Shown piece by piece: positions 23,171-37,007 of a stretch of 64,000 bases of DNA. Origin of the DNA: Selaginella moellendorffii. Its lineage: Eukaryota > Streptophyta > Lycopodiopsida > Selaginellales > Selaginellaceae. The stretch lies in NCBI RefSeq assembly GCF_000143415.4, contig NW_003314310.1:994611-1058610 (forward strand), read 5' to 3'. Under the pieces are notes generated by a model that worked only from the letters and a program-made list of their open reading frames with translations, was not told the DNA's origin and made no database searches. The translations under genes and the position numbers were made by a program. The stretch's first letter is position 1, and each line of letters opens with the position of its first letter.

Positions 23171-26054
23171 CCAACCTTCATCCATGACCAACCCAGAAGC
23201 ATTTGTCCAGCATGCAAGGCAGTCCAATGGTGGTGAGGCCCATGCCGAGTTTGCAAAATTTGGCCTCAGCTCTATCCGGCCTTGCTATTAGCCTCCTCAA
23301 ACATCATGGGGAACTATAACAAACAAGGCCAATAGCAACCAGGTAACAATAATATACCTATACAATATTATGGAGCATTTTATTGACAAACATTAGCTAA
23401 GTTATCAAAAACAGGCCCAAACATTCGAGGAGAAGGATGTTCGTGAACATAAGTCATTTTGTTTTTTAAGTTCCCTCCTCACAAATATATGTTGTGGTCT
23501 TTGCAGTTGTAGCTACTACAAATACCTTGACTGCAAATGATGATCCATTGGTGATAGAGCCATTTCTCCCAAGGCTAGCCATGCAAGAACTAAACCAAGA
23601 CGAGAATAATGAAGAAGAAGACTTTGTGGATGAAGAGGACATTCTTCCATTACCGAAAGATACTCTCCCCATACAAGACAACATCACTGGAGTCAAAGAA
23701 TAAGGTGATAGTGGGGATGAACCGCATCAAAGATCTCCGGAGAGATCCTTGTCACCAGAGATAGTGGCTCCAAGCCATGTGGCTAGTAAAAAGCATTAAC
23801 ATAAATGAATATTTTCTTCATTTTCTAATTTTTAAGTGCAGATAAGCCAATGGTAATGTATGACAGTGATGGCGGAGGCTTTGAAGACCATGGTGTGCTT
23901 CCACCCCCCTTTCTAGAGGGAAGTAGCTCCACTTCATTTACTCTTATGGAGTTGCTTGACAACTTTTCTATAGTAGAGTAAGATAATTGAAAATTATGCC
24001 ATTCAAAATTGAACTAACATTTGCATGTAGATTGTTTGAGCGTCAACAACAATAAATTGATGCTACTAATGCATTTAATGAAGTTGTTCTATTAACCACT
24101 CAAAATAATGACAACTTCATCATGCTGTAGCATGAGGAGGTTTCTACCTTACAGAATGCCACTACAGCCCTTGAGGCGAGGGCACAAGGGGATGTTGAAG
24201 TTCTCTCACAAGTGTAGTGGCTGAAACACAAGCTTCTTAGTTATTTTGGTGTGGAGAGCACAAGTGACAAATAGATGCTAGACGTTGTTGCTAGACACTC
24301 TAAGTTATATTGGGCTAGCGATGAAATATTTCTTCAGCGTGTGCTTTTTCAACCATGCCATGCTTCATTGGTAGGATTGAGAGAGTGTTCTCCTTAAGCT
24401 TGGCCTTTCAGAAGCGCAGTACGAAGATGTGTTTTGTGACAATACAATCCAACAACTCCTTGCTAAAGTAAGTATCAATGTGCCTTCTTCAATTATTGAG
24501 TCCACAATAGTATGGTTCATTAAAAAGAGGTATGTGTATCTATTTCTTAGCACTTAGTAACATTTTATTATTTTGTGCAAGGACCTACGTAGAAATTGGG
24601 TGGCTACACAACAATTAAGAGAACTATTTGACACTACTGAAACACTGTATTGTAAGTTCTCTCGTTTTTGCATCGAGAAAGCCATCCTTTGGCCATACAG
24701 ACTTGCTCGTACACGTTTGAGGCCGTCTCACATTCTGGTAAGCAATGGATTGCTTATGAATTGAAGTTCCCTCACTTGTCCTTCCAGATTACACCAAACA
24801 ATGAATTCAGTTGTTTCTAATTCACCTTCAATACTAATCTCTGCACACTGAATTATAAAGTGGTCTATGCATTTGAGATTGGAGGAGCTTTGGTGTGGGA
24901 GGAATCCACAATAGATGCGGGTGGGCCACATGCAAAAGCCATTAAGAAGGCTGTTCACCAAATTTCAGGATCGGTAAGTTTAATTTTCATTTGGCTCACT
25001 AGAGTAACTTTGTGTTACAGATGCATGGACTGTTTATGCTTAGGGAAGGAGCCACATATTGGCATCCCAGGATGCTAATGCATTTTAGGATGTTAGGACA
25101 AGAAGAGCGAGATGTGGTAAGTTAGGTTTAAAGCACAAGTTTTATATGCTCCTCATTTCTATATGCACAGGCTATCTTTGTGGGATGGTTGCTATTCCAA
25201 ATGTTCGAATGTAATGCACAGGTATTTCGCAGGTGTACAATTGCAATATTGGCAATTGCAGCCCGAGAAGTTCCAGATGAGAATGATTGATGACTTGCCC
25301 AAGGAAGACTATATGAGATGGACCTCAAGGCATACGTGCCGTATATCTGGAATGCACTTAACCAATTGCGAGGTGCATCAAGCCTAAAGGAGGAGGGCGA
25401 TGTGGATTCCATCTTAGAGAACCTTGCATTTACTGACTACAACACAGTGCTTGAGTCTAGACTCACCGAACTTGGTGAAGGTTATGAGCAAGTTGTGGAG
25501 GCATGCGTGGCTGTGGTGGTCTGGCATTACCTATTCATCGAGCCAAACGTAGTGGGATATTTACTCCGAGATGGCTTCCAACACTCAATGTGCATGGAAG
25601 CTCGTCAGAGGCCTTACAAGGGTCTAGCATTGTTAGGTGGGCTTTCACTCATTGGGAGAGATGCTTTGTTACAAGTCTTCCAGGTAAGGATGATCATTCC
25701 TTCCATGGAGTTCATCAACTGCCTAATCTTTGATCAGGACTTTGGAGAGAACTTCCACAGCTGGATTGTGGACATCATTCGAGGTAACTATTTACTTTCA
25801 GAAACAACTAAAACTCTTGTATGTTTGAACATTTTATAAATATGAGCCTGAAAGAGTTATCCAAGTTCCATCACTTTGTAGTTGATTCTCTAGAGCTCCG
25901 ACCGGGAGAGCCTATTTGGATCCACATTGAGAGACAGGGTACATCATCTACTCAATTTTCCAGGTTCTCCACATGCACACGAGAAGTTTTCTTCCCTTTA
26001 ACATACTTGTTAATGGAGTGGACCACAAGATCCATCGGGCACTCCAAAATCTAG

Positions 26055-27719
26055 AGAGTTTGTACGGATTGGGCTGATGTTGTGGAAGTACCATAATCTA
26101 GACACTTTCACAATAAAAATAGATAATTATTTTGAAATATGTTTCACACTTTTAAAGAGACTCTTTCTAGTTCATTGGCGAAGTTAAAGGTAAGAATATT
26201 TAAAATATTCCATAAATGCCCATTATAGGCACTTGCGGCCCTTTTGGCTTATGCTTGCCTCACCAAAGGTAATCACTATAGCTTCCAAAGTAGCTCCTTG
26301 TTTAGGATTTGGGTCAAAATTATTGAGTTTGGGTGCTACATGATGCCCATCCTCGCTTGAGGAACTCTCAACCTATTTCATAGTAGAATCAAAATCACCC
26401 TCTGGGTCTGTGAACTTGTCCTTGCTTGCATCTCGAGAAGTAACATATCCCTTGCTGTCACTTTCTTCAGCAAGACTTTTCCCCTCGGTGACTGGCACAA
26501 CATTAAAAGTAGTCTTGGGCTGCCTTGTTAGAGGGATTATCAAGTCTTGAGAAGAGGAGGCATCATATAGAATCCTTAGTCCTGTCCTTTGTTGGATCCA
26601 TTATTGTGCCTCAAAAGAAGTCATAGAATCCTCTCCAATTTGCCATGTCAGGAGGAAACCCAAAAACCTCAAACATTACAAAAGGGTTAGAGTATATAGA
26701 AAACTGTCACAAATTTACTTTTACCAAAGTGAGCATGAGCTTCCAATCTCTGAAAAATCCAATTCTTCAACCGTAGCGTGTAGCATACATTGGATAGTTT
26801 TGCCCCATGCTTGGAAACCCTTTTTACAAATTTCAAAATTTGAAATGATTATGATTGGAAAATATTGTAAGTGTCCATTGTTATTGCTCTTCTCACCTAA
26901 ATGTTACCACATGCAATTGCAACTTTCATATTCTCAAATCTCCTTTAGCATGCTCCTCTTAAGAGAACTCTAAGTCCAATTTGAAACAATTATAATTGGA
27001 AAATGTTGAAAGTGTCTTATGTTATCCTAAATGTTACTACATGCAATTGCAACTTCCACATTCTCAAATCTCCTTCAACATGCTCCTGTTGAGAGAACTT
27101 CAGGTCCAAACATTAACACTATGCACCTTTGTGTAGTATACAATTGAAGTATGAGCCCCACCAATTCATCGAATTGCTTAAACTTCAATCTACTTTTGAG
27201 TCATATGCAAATCTTTTAAGCATCATGGTACAAAACTAAAGTGTTAAGAGAGTTACATTGGAAATCAATGGCAACGAAAGATAAACTCAATGAGATGCAT
27301 TAAAGACATAACTCCAGACAATATATATCCATGGCTTTCCAATCTTTCAAATCTTTCCTTCTTTCAAATCAACTTGGAAAGATTGGAAACTCCATCTTCC
27401 AGATCCTTAGCCTAGATGGAGTTCACTTACACTTGCTATGAACACTATGTTAAAAGAGGTGTGCCAAAAAAGGATAATTTAGTTCTTTTGCCATGAGTGC
27501 CAAGAGCAAGATGTGAGAACATAGTGCTCTAGATAGGGTAGTATGGTATGCAATTTAGTCAATTGTCTATTTAGTTTGCAACATTAACAATTTGCTAGAA
27601 TGCATGGGATGAATGGGTCTATGGGCCATGAATGGCTCCATTCCATAGCATGGGTCATTGCTATGGGCATTATGCCACATCTGGGGCATAAGGATTGGAT
27701 ATTCCTAAAATTTGTTTTT
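26055..27719. other. Intergenic stretch with decayed sequence
   Basis: I recognise no gene. On the minus strand near 26640-26700 a short frame FEVFGFPPDMANWRGF looks protein-like but is followed by stops, so an old gene or transposon remnant is possible. Confidence 0.4.
26837..27107 (+). repeat. Tandem direct duplication of about 140 bp
   Basis: 26837-26977 and 26978-27107 are adjacent imperfect copies sharing ACATGCAATTGCAACTT and CTCAAATCTCCTT. No function is apparent. Confidence 0.7.
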
Positions 27720-28012
27720 TTCACACTCATAATACATGTGACCAATAGCAGGCATACACGTGGTGTGAGTGAAATCCACCGTTGTAAAATCCTTTTTTAC
27801 AAATTGCACACCATACAAACAAAATTGTGGTTAAGTTTTCACTTTTTGTCTCTTGTGTTTATAATTGAGTTAGTGGTCTAAACCACCGGATGAAGATCGT
27901 GCGGTCACTGACGATTCTAGGGCGCCACTGTCGGGTTTCACGATAGGGCGCTCTTGATCGCTCTCCGGATCATCGATTCCAGCGCGCAGCGGTGAGGGTT
28001 TCAACTAACGAA

Positions 28013-29687
28013 ATGGACGAGGAATTGGCCAAGGTGCAGGCTGAAATCGAGCGTCTTGAGCCGCAGATCCAAGCGGCTGGGGGATCTTTTCTCTCTGCCT
28101 TTGAGAGTGGCAATCAATTTCTGGCGGAATATTGGCAGAAGGAGGAAGAGCAGCTGCGGAAGGAAAAACAGCAGCTGCGGAAGAAAAAATTACAGCTGCG
28201 GAAGAATGAACTCCTCCTCCTCCAATGTAATGGTAAGTCATTCTTTGTGTATTTAGCTTTCCCCCTCGATTTGGGGCGTTTTGCTGTGTGTGTGGTTCCA
28301 TGTGGCTATGGCTGCTTTCGGCCATGGTTAAGGATTTTGCCAGAGGTAGCTTCAATTCGCTTTTATTTTGGGTTGCTGGAAGTGTGGCTATGGTGGCTTT
28401 TGGCTATGCTGCCGGTGGACGCATGCTCCCTTGTGGATCCTTGGTCGTCCTTGTATGGCTATGGCTGTTGAGACCCTGGTTTTTTCTTCTAGATCTAATA
28501 CTAACTTTGTTTTGTTCTGAATGTTGCAGTGCGCGGGTAAGCAATTGGGAAAGCCCTTCGTTTCCTTTCACATGCATCCCCATTTTCTGTCCAGTTCTTG
28601 GTATTCCATTTGTCCAGTTCTGGATGCTACTTTAATGCTGTCTGTCTAGTAATAGTTGGGTGTCTTCTCTTTGGGATGACTGGTATGTTTTTCGGCCTGA
28701 CACTAGAGTTTGCTCAGTTCTGCTCACAAGTCTGTGCATTCCTCCCCCTTGTTTGCTTTTCATATGTTTACTTGGTCATTCCGCGATGCCTTTTCTTTCA
28801 AATTTCGTCGCTGCTAATCTGGTAGCCCTCTCTGTCGAGTACCCCTTCGCCTCTCAGATCTGTGTTGCGAAATCCCTGACCATAACCACACATGGAAGAG
28901 ATGACTAACCGAGTTCTCCTCTCCCGCAGCAGCCTCTCTTTCACCCGGAGCAGCAGCAACTCTTAATCCCGGAGCGGCTGCTTTGCTTTCCCTGTCTGGT
29001 CATGGTTAAGGATTTTTGCTTCCTGAATCTGTTTCTTTCTTTCTGTGTGGATATCTGGTAATCTCGGTCATTCTCACCCCTGTTTGCCCTTTGGCTGTGT
29101 TTAATTCTGTGGCCATTCCTCCATAAACTTCGTTGTGCCTCTCACAGCACCAGCGCCACCACCAGCGGGACTTCGTCCAGCCGAGATTGACGTGCCTGGT
29201 ATGAATGATGTCTAGGGGACTGAAAGCCGTAATTTTTTGTGTCAGACAAGATCGCCTGGGCCAAGAAGCTGAACGAGAATCTGACCGGACACTGACTGGA
29301 CAAGCCATGCGACTTTTCGGGAGCTCCATACTCCCGCTTTCTCTGGAATGGAGTAAAACATACATGTACATGGGTCGCTCACTCTTACGGAGATAAAAAG
29401 TTTCGTATTGACCTTGAGACACGGCACTGACAACCTTCCTGGAACTCTGGGCTCTGGGAAGACCACTGCTCTTGCTACTGTGGCTGGATATCTTCTGCAA
29501 CTTTGGAAGAACACCTCCAAGAAGGTCGTCTTTATCAATGACGAATGTTTCATTGACAATCCCTCGAGGACAATTGTGGGTGGCTCTTTTGCTGAGCTAC
29601 ATAGACGACTTTCCAGCCGAGCTTTCATGCCGGGGGATGGACCTTGAAAGTATTAGAATTTTGGATCCTGATGCTGCAGATAAATGA
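28013..29687 (+). pseudogene. Crinkler-like P-loop NTPase family, copy 2 (broken)
   Basis: Exon 1 (28013-28232) encodes MDEELAKVQAEI, then three heptads (EEQLRKE, KQQLRKK, KLQLRKN), ending at GTAAGT. The NTPase block keeps a Walker A motif GTLGSGKT (about 29445-29468) and KNTSKKVVFINDE. A one-base loss before it (LLRR then a stop, near 29390) breaks the frame that copy 4 keeps as FKEIES. After SIRILDPDA the gene is fused to the same downstream segment as copies 1 and 3, so Walker B and the C-terminal region are absent. The frame ends at 29687. The sister region downstream is interrupted at 30465 by a Helitron. Confidence 0.75.
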
Positions 29688-29689
29688 AG

Positions 29690-29990
29690 TGAGTGTTGTG
29701 GAAGATTTCAATCCTTGTCCCCCTCAGGATTTTCCAGAACTTGCTTAGCCAGAACATCTTTCAGGTACACTGGTTTCTTGCTCTCCTTCAAAGCCTTCTC
29801 TTCCTTTATTATCGGAAAACTTCACCTTTGGCTTGTACATATGCTGGGATCCTTCTTCTTGATCTTGGCTAGCATCTCTAAAATTAGTATCTTTGCAGCA
29901 CTCCATCCTCCAGTCTTCCTCATTTGATGGCAAATACAAGCCTACACTTTTTAAGCAATGTCAATTTTGGCCTTTGCTTGAGGATAATAA
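29690..29990 (-). other. Conserved tail segment fused to NTPase copy 2
   Basis: This is the same module as after copies 1 and 3. On the minus strand, 29745-29939 is open and highly charged (QDQEEGSQHMYKPKVKF). Product unknown. Confidence 0.4.
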
Positions 29991-30665
29991 TTCAAAGTTG
30001 AAGAGATTAGAATACTCTTTTTTGAGCTAGTCAATTGCTATAATATAAAAACTGTTGGAGGGGTTTGAGAAATAAAAGAGCAAAATAAAAATATTGAATA
30101 GAAACATTTATTGGAAGACCAAAGTGATGGGAAGTAAATGTAAAAAGAAATAAAATAAAAATAAAGGGAAGGAAAAAAAATTAAAAAGTTATGAAACAAA
30201 AAGGAAAAGTCTCAAATATGCAATCCTAAAAACCATTTGCAATAATAAAAGCTCAAACTCAAGAATGCTTACACTCACCACATATATGCATTTGTATAAT
30301 TGTTGCTATAGAAAATGAAAACTAATTTTGTTGTTAATATAGATGATTTTGCCACACAATGGCAATGTGTAACAACAAACCAGGCAATAAAAAATAAACC
30401 CACAAACCTTTATCAACTTTTATCATTTTTTCATTCCAAACACCACACACCTCATAAACCAGAATCTACTACTATAAGGAGCAAACGCCAAACTTTGTGG
30501 GCCGCCGGATCCAGCCAATCGGGGCCATCCGATGGGGGGTAACTGTAAAGGGGTTATTTCTTTAACCACGTGTTAGCGAATAATCGCGCTGATGTTTGCC
30601 CCCGGCCAATGGGAGGCGGCCAAGCCATGTGGGGCGGGAGAGGAAGGCCCAGCGACGCATGGCAC

Positions 30666-30865
30666 ATGCAAAGTGTTGACCGGAGATTGCTGCTCCAGGG
30701 CGTCACTCCGGGCAGGATCAAGTGGGTCGTGGCCCTTGGAGCGTGCTGTGGATCGCGATTTCTTCCGGTGGGTAAGCAAATCCACTCCCAAATGGTTGCT
30801 GCTGGCTGGGATTCGAGCTTGATCCTGTCTACTGCGCTGATTGACATGTATGCCACGTGTGGCAG
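30666..30865 (+). pseudogene. PPR protein gene fragment captured by the Helitron
   Basis: The frame through 30690-30865 reads LLLQGVTPGRIKW, then GKQIHSQMVAAGWDS and LSTALIDMYATCGS, the repeat pattern of plant P-L-S class pentatricopeptide proteins, which bind organelle RNA. Only about one and a half repeats are present, with neither targeting sequence nor C-terminal E/DYW region. It stops at GGCAG, the target site of the LARD. On the far side (38156 onward) the frame does not continue as PPR, so the fragment was already truncated within the Helitron. Confidence 0.8.
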
Positions 30866-32014
30866 TGTAGTGCACGTGGTTTTGACCCTTTATCCTATGG
30901 TGATTTACCATAGGATAACACCACGAAGCGGAACCTAAACCCTCTTTGTGCCACGTGACAGATGCCACGTGTCACATGCCACGTGTCCATGCCATGTGTC
31001 CATAGGAACCCGAAGTTCAAGGCCTTGGGCCATTGAACGAAGGAACGGTGCCAAACTCCCAAGCATGGAGCCAAGGAGTGACGGAACCGAACCACGGAGC
31101 AACTCCCGAGCATAAAGCCCAAGGAGTGAAGGGACAGGAGCCCGGAGTGACTTGGAACAGTCCTGGAGCAACTAGCATCCCAATGCCAGGACCAGCACAC
31201 AAAACGGAGCCAAACGGAGTCTGGCGCTATTTCGGCATACCGGTGGCCTAACGCGAGGATATGGGTACTCCACCAACTAGCATGGAATGGAACTTGGGCT
31301 TAGACCCAAGCCGGACGCAAAACAAGGACAGGCACGCAAGCGGGAGCTAGACTATGCCTCAGGTTGGTCGGCCATGCCCGACCTACCCACTATCCCTACT
31401 ATACATTTGGAACCCCCCACAGCCCCCCCCCCCCTTGAGGAACACACGCTTTGGGCTTTCACCCCAAGCCTCCCTTAGTATCAGGAGTTAGTCTCTGGGA
31501 CAAGCTCGAAACTTACTAAATATGGAATGTCCTTAGATTGCGAATTTGGACACGGGACGAACACCATTGTGTTCAGGCCGATCTCTACATTCCGTAGATA
31601 TGCCAAATGAGCAAATCTGGACACTTTCCATAAATAGCATTTGGGACCGAAATGAGACTAACACAAAGGGCATGATAGCGAGGGTGTTTGGCAGACACGG
31701 TAAGCTATCATCCAGCAATATTGAGGGACCAATCTCAATACGCGAGGGTTCTTGTCAAGCCAGTGCAAGACAGAGCAAAAGAGAACTAACAAGCCGGGCC
31801 AAGTATGCTCAGCTAAATAGACACTTAGGAATTCCTTCCTTATGCTCATCCGGCCAAGTACAGATGCAAAGTCTAGTTTACTAACACTTGAACAAGAGGG
31901 GCCAATAAAGGGAACCAGCAGTACCGACCTCCTGCCATCGTGGCAGTAAGGTAAGAGTGTCCGTAAGGACTAGTCGACAGGTAACTTTCGATACCCGAAG
32001 TCACATGCGCGACA
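30866..32014 (-). repeat. 3' LTR of LARD copy B
   Basis: It is 1149 bp and differs from its partner at 37008-38155 by only a few substitutions (for example TGTAGT against TGTAGC at the terminus). It carries three intact CACGTG motifs and one CATGTG (30950-31000) and the conserved hairpin (30890-30918). Confidence 0.93.
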
Positions 32015-35000
32015 CTCTCCCCCCCTAGGGAAGATCGACGTCCTCGTCGATGCATACTCGAGTCTAGAATACCGCCAAGGAAACAACTCCAGAAAAAGTT
32101 CACGGTACTCACACTATGTGAGAAATGCACCAACTTAAATGAGTTAGGGGGCAACCTCTTTGTCTAACGCGGATGCGCTACCAGCTCAGACACCTTTCAG
32201 CCGTCGCCGACAAGGAAATGACCAACGGAGTTAGCCACCCTTGCTGCTCTGGGAGTCACCCAGCTTACAAAAGTGTGATATGCCCTGCCCGCAGGAACAT
32301 AGAGAGAGAAGCCAGAAGCCCCAACCCTCCTAAGCAAAGAAACCAAACCCGTCGGTAAGGTTTAGATAGACTACTGTAAACAGGCAGTTAGAGTTGTTTA
32401 CACGGTCACGCCCTTTTAACGGAATAAGGAACATCGACAGAGAGGCGGGTTATGTGACTAGTCTACAGTAGCTACCCCATGACTAGAGATTTCAACATGC
32501 ACACGAAGTGCCGAAGCCAGTCCGCCTATACTAGCCCAAACTCAAAGATCAATAGATGGACAATATCAAAGTCAGAGACAATGATATTTTAGAAGGTTAA
32601 TTATCAGTGATTATATCTTAGAGTAGAACACAAAAGTATTCTAAGCAAGTTATCATCCGATAAACCAATAGTATTGTACAGGAACCACCAAGATCATCAT
32701 AATTGGTAAATATAGGATTCACCATCAAACAAAATTCAATAGCAAGTATATCATCAAGTAAACTCAATGATAAAGTTTAACTATTAAAGATTGCAGATAG
32801 AATACTAAACAACTTACGAAAGACAACTCAAAGAACACAAAGTATCATTGACTGATAAGCAAAATGCTCGCGAATGTATCACCCAAAGGAAATAACATCC
32901 AAATCTATCAAAACTAACTTGAGCAACAATCAACAGAAGAGAATGAATGTGGTAAGACCAACAAACACTCATTCCTGCCAACTATCACAAAAACTAATCT
33001 GAATAGATCCCAGCCAACAATACCAAGGAACTCAAGTTGCCTAAGCAAGTGTCAGCAACATCCTACTAATGTCTCAAACCCAAGAGACCAATCCAAAGCA
33101 AATCACAAAGAACATGTGATATTGCGAAAAGCCACAAGCCATCAAAGAGAACAACTAACAATCATGAAAGATCATCAATCATCCCATCAATAAAGAGATG
33201 CATAATCATCGTCTAAGAAAGAATCCACTACCTCAAAGAGCAACGAATCATTCTATATCAACAACAACCAAGCAAAACCCTTGACAAGGATAATCAACTA
33301 TCTTAGATGATAATTAATCATCACCAATGATTGCCAGATGCAAATACTAACGTCAACATCGAAGCTAATGAGCCAAAATGCCTTCCCCAACAACTTCGAA
33401 CAAATGGAACAACGATCATAAAACTCAAAGAACCAAAAGCTCGAAGAAGTCTATAGCTAAGTCTTGCCTAATAATGATCACAAGCTTTGCATAAACTAAC
33501 TTCAATGCTAAAGAAGAAATCATGGTACAACCCACAATATCCTCCTCAACACATCCATAAGCTAAACTTCATAATGCAAAGCTAATGAAGAGCATGTCTG
33601 CATCAATCCAAAAGCTAAGCATAACAAAGCTATGCTTAACAAGTGATCATCAAACGATCCTCCATGAATCCATCTATAGCAAGACGTAACTCACATCATA
33701 ACAAGCACAAGAAGAATCATCAATGATCGATATATTCCAACTCAAATCCAATAAGGATTCAAACATTCTAATATCAATCACTAACTCTTCCGCTTGTAGA
33801 GTTAGCATAGTTCACGACTGAATCACTTTTCAAGGAAAAGCTCAAAGCTCAACCCCTACTAAATAATCTCGTTTAGAACACAACTAACTCAAACTTGCCA
33901 CTCAGTTCATTTGAACGTCAACATAGTTGCTAATTAGCAAATGCACGAATGCTAATAACACAAAGCTATAGCCAAATCATCGACACTATCTTCATCAAAA
34001 CTAATGAAACTCGACATCAATCTTGCGGAGAGACATCTCATTTCACTAAAATCTTAACATCAACAATGTCAACAACAAGGCATCACTTCAATGCCATCAA
34101 CACTAGAACAAAGCGAGAAGAAAGCACGAGTGTATCACCACTCAAAACTCTCTAGCAACTAAGCTAACCAAGGTCGAAGATACTTTACTCGAGTATCCGA
34201 GACTAATTCTTCAACAATACTCAGTTACAGATAACACTTCATCAAGGAGTGAATCACCACATCCAAGACTCCATGAAATCCAACACTATGAACTAAACGC
34301 AACCAAATGATATCAACAGAGGTAGAGTCGATATGCCAACATGGAAAACCCACGTAAGTCTAACAACACAATCCTCCGCAACCCCATTCGGTAAAGCAAG
34401 CCCATCACTGCTAAATCATCATCGAGTGAAGCAAGTGTCAATAGTCTTTTGACAAAGTCTACAAGCAATCATTAGTCGCAAAGCAACTAACAATCACTCT
34501 TTCAACTTGCCTTCACAAGACCAAAACACTAAACTCATGTCATCGAGTCATACACTTGTCCAACATGAACACGATACCTCCGGTATGAGATAAAAGTTCA
34601 TAGACAAGCACAAACCAAATGACCACTCAAATCCAACTCAACCACGATAAGCTCACCAAAGCATTTAGCCATTAGCTCTGAGCATGCCTTGAAGAGGCTA
34701 GCTAAGCATGATCAACACTTAGTCGAAACTAAAGTGAAGACCATGAGATGGACTTATATCGGTACACAACCTCCTTATAGACAAAGCTATAGTACGGGTA
34801 CCAACATCTCAAACTCAAACAACTAAGTTGGACATCACCATTCTCAGCCAAGGCGCAAGGCCACCAAGACTAAGTCAAGATCAGTGAGAGCTCACTACTC
34901 TCATAGAGTCTAACAAAATGCAAAGTGCAACCTACCACCAAGCATAACGCTACAAAAGAAAGGCACAAGGGTCACCTTTCTGGAAAAGTGCAACGGCCAC

Positions 35001-37007
35001 TTTTCTACACTAACTCCAGACTCTATCCAACTCAATTGCCTTAGCCCTAAAAGTTAGCATCCCTTTCGGGTCGCATCATACAAACTACTTACTAAGATCT
35101 AAGCCAACCGAAGTCAACTCCAACCCCTTCACTAGTTTGTATTGGCTTTTGAAAATGGAATGGTTTTCGAGCAAAGTGATAACAGATCAGCCATTGGAAA
35201 AGTCTAAGAAAATTTGTGGAAAAAAAAATCTTCCAATCCTAGAAAAAGAATGACTCTCAGTCTAGGAATTCAAATTTTCAAAACTCAACCAACTTCCTCC
35301 TACTTACAACTTCACATAGGTTCACCTCAACACAAATTCTCATGACCTATAGTATGCTTAAGCCTCGAACATCTTTCTGCCCATTTTTCCAATATCCAAC
35401 ACCGACATCCGTAAAATGCAAAGTGAACATCCAAGGCTTGATCACGAAGACCACATCTTCGGATATCCACATTGCACTAACACTCTTCTTCAACCACCTT
35501 CAAGATCCAATGTGAAGCTAAAACACTAACAAGAAAAATGACATAGAAAATCAAGCTCTAAGGAAAATCCTCACCACTTGAAATAACAATGCCACTTCCA
35601 CTAACACAAGTGTTAGCGATGTCAATGCCTCAACTACACACCTTCTCCATCCAACAATCTACTCCAAGTGTTAACGAATCAACTTATGAGCTATAGCAAA
35701 TGAATGCTACAACCCTTTCCAACACCTTATGGGCAAACCCTCAAGGAAACAAGGAACCAACTTAAGCTTAGCATAATGGACCATCATCGAGAATCCAGTC
35801 AAAGCTACTACAATGCTACTTTGTGCAAGTAGACTAGCTTCACCATCAACCACTTTGGGGTTGATCATCATTTAACCAGCAACTTCGTAAACACATTGCT
35901 CATTATCACATGGATATGATATAGAAATCACAATGACTTGATCATCAATTGAGCAACACCACGAACAATGCCAATGTCATTACTTCAAAGGTTTACATGA
36001 ATATCAAGTGCCAACTCAACTTGACAGAATGCAACATAAATGCCACACTCTACCGATAGAGATTTACAACACCCAATACCACTAACTTTTGTTCACAACA
36101 CAGACAAGCTCATGCCCCTCACTATCCGATCAAAAACTCAAGACTTAACCCAACACCAAGCTACTCAAGGAGCAATAGCTAGGTTCCCCGGAAAAGAATT
36201 GAGCATTGTAACCCAAGTCTTCCAATAGCGAGCTTAGACAAAATGGTTTAACGCTTCACCGCTATCCATCCCATAACTCACCATTTGTAAGACCATCATA
36301 ATCAACATGCATCAAGATAGGGACTCTTGATTGCATAATGTGAATACGAGCAATGAGTCAACACCTCGTTGCAAATCATCTCTCCAAGAAGAAAAGATGA
36401 TTTACGTGTTTGATCCTCCGTCCCCGATGACTCTCTTTTCGGTCTCATCTTTGACCAAACCTCAAGCTTGCTTTCACACTGCCTTCAGTCCAATCCAAGA
36501 AAAGTTTATGAGAGAGCACAACAATGATTACTTGAACCAATAGACTAACCCCTACAGTCTTAGTTGATCCACTTGTAATCATGCCTAGGAAAGATCTACT
36601 AGTGTCGTGCTAAACAGCTACGGACCAGCCTATTTGCCACTCATAGCAAACCCAGGGAAAGTTTGCTTTCACCCATGGTACATAGAACAACTTATGGAAC
36701 TACCGATAGGCTAACATTAATCCTGCCAACTCAAAGTTTAATCTCGAGTTGCTAATGTGCCTCACTCGCGAGCCCAAGCATAAACTCGTGCTAACGGAGC
36801 ATCTCAAATCCATCCTATGAGCCCAAGAGCAAGCTCACATTGTTAGGTACAAAAGGTAACCAAAACCATACCCAAGGAACGAACGTGAACCCCTTGCACC
36901 AAACGTGTACTCAATCGGACCATCGTTTTCATCTCTGCGTATGCAACGAGACTAGTTGCCCAATCTCATTGTATAGTACTCGCTGAGACTTACTCTCTGA
37001 TACCAAA

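Larger units (their letters stand above)
20100..26054 (+). pseudogene. Decayed HECT-like domain gene of the same element
   Basis: Exon-like blocks run from a Gln/Ser/Thr-rich N-terminal part (20150-21300, 23176-23300) through an acidic segment (near 23600) to a C-terminal domain. That domain shows IDAGGPHAKA (about 24913) and HGLFMLREGATYW (about 25024), the order seen at the start of HECT domains. The carboxy end has KFHHFVVDS, PGEPIWI and FSTCTREVFFP (near 25860-26000), where the TC pair corresponds to the HECT catalytic-cysteine region. Between them the frame 25318-25839 is open for about 170 codons. HECT proteins are E3 ubiquitin ligases. Stops and frameshifts in most blocks and the solo LTR at 21306-23170 make it a pseudogene. 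The HECT assignment is by eye and moderate. Confidence 0.5.

Noticed and set aside
30666-30865. A functional PPR gene
   Set aside because: Only about 1.5 repeats, bounded by the Helitron and LARD; no transit peptide or C-terminal domain.
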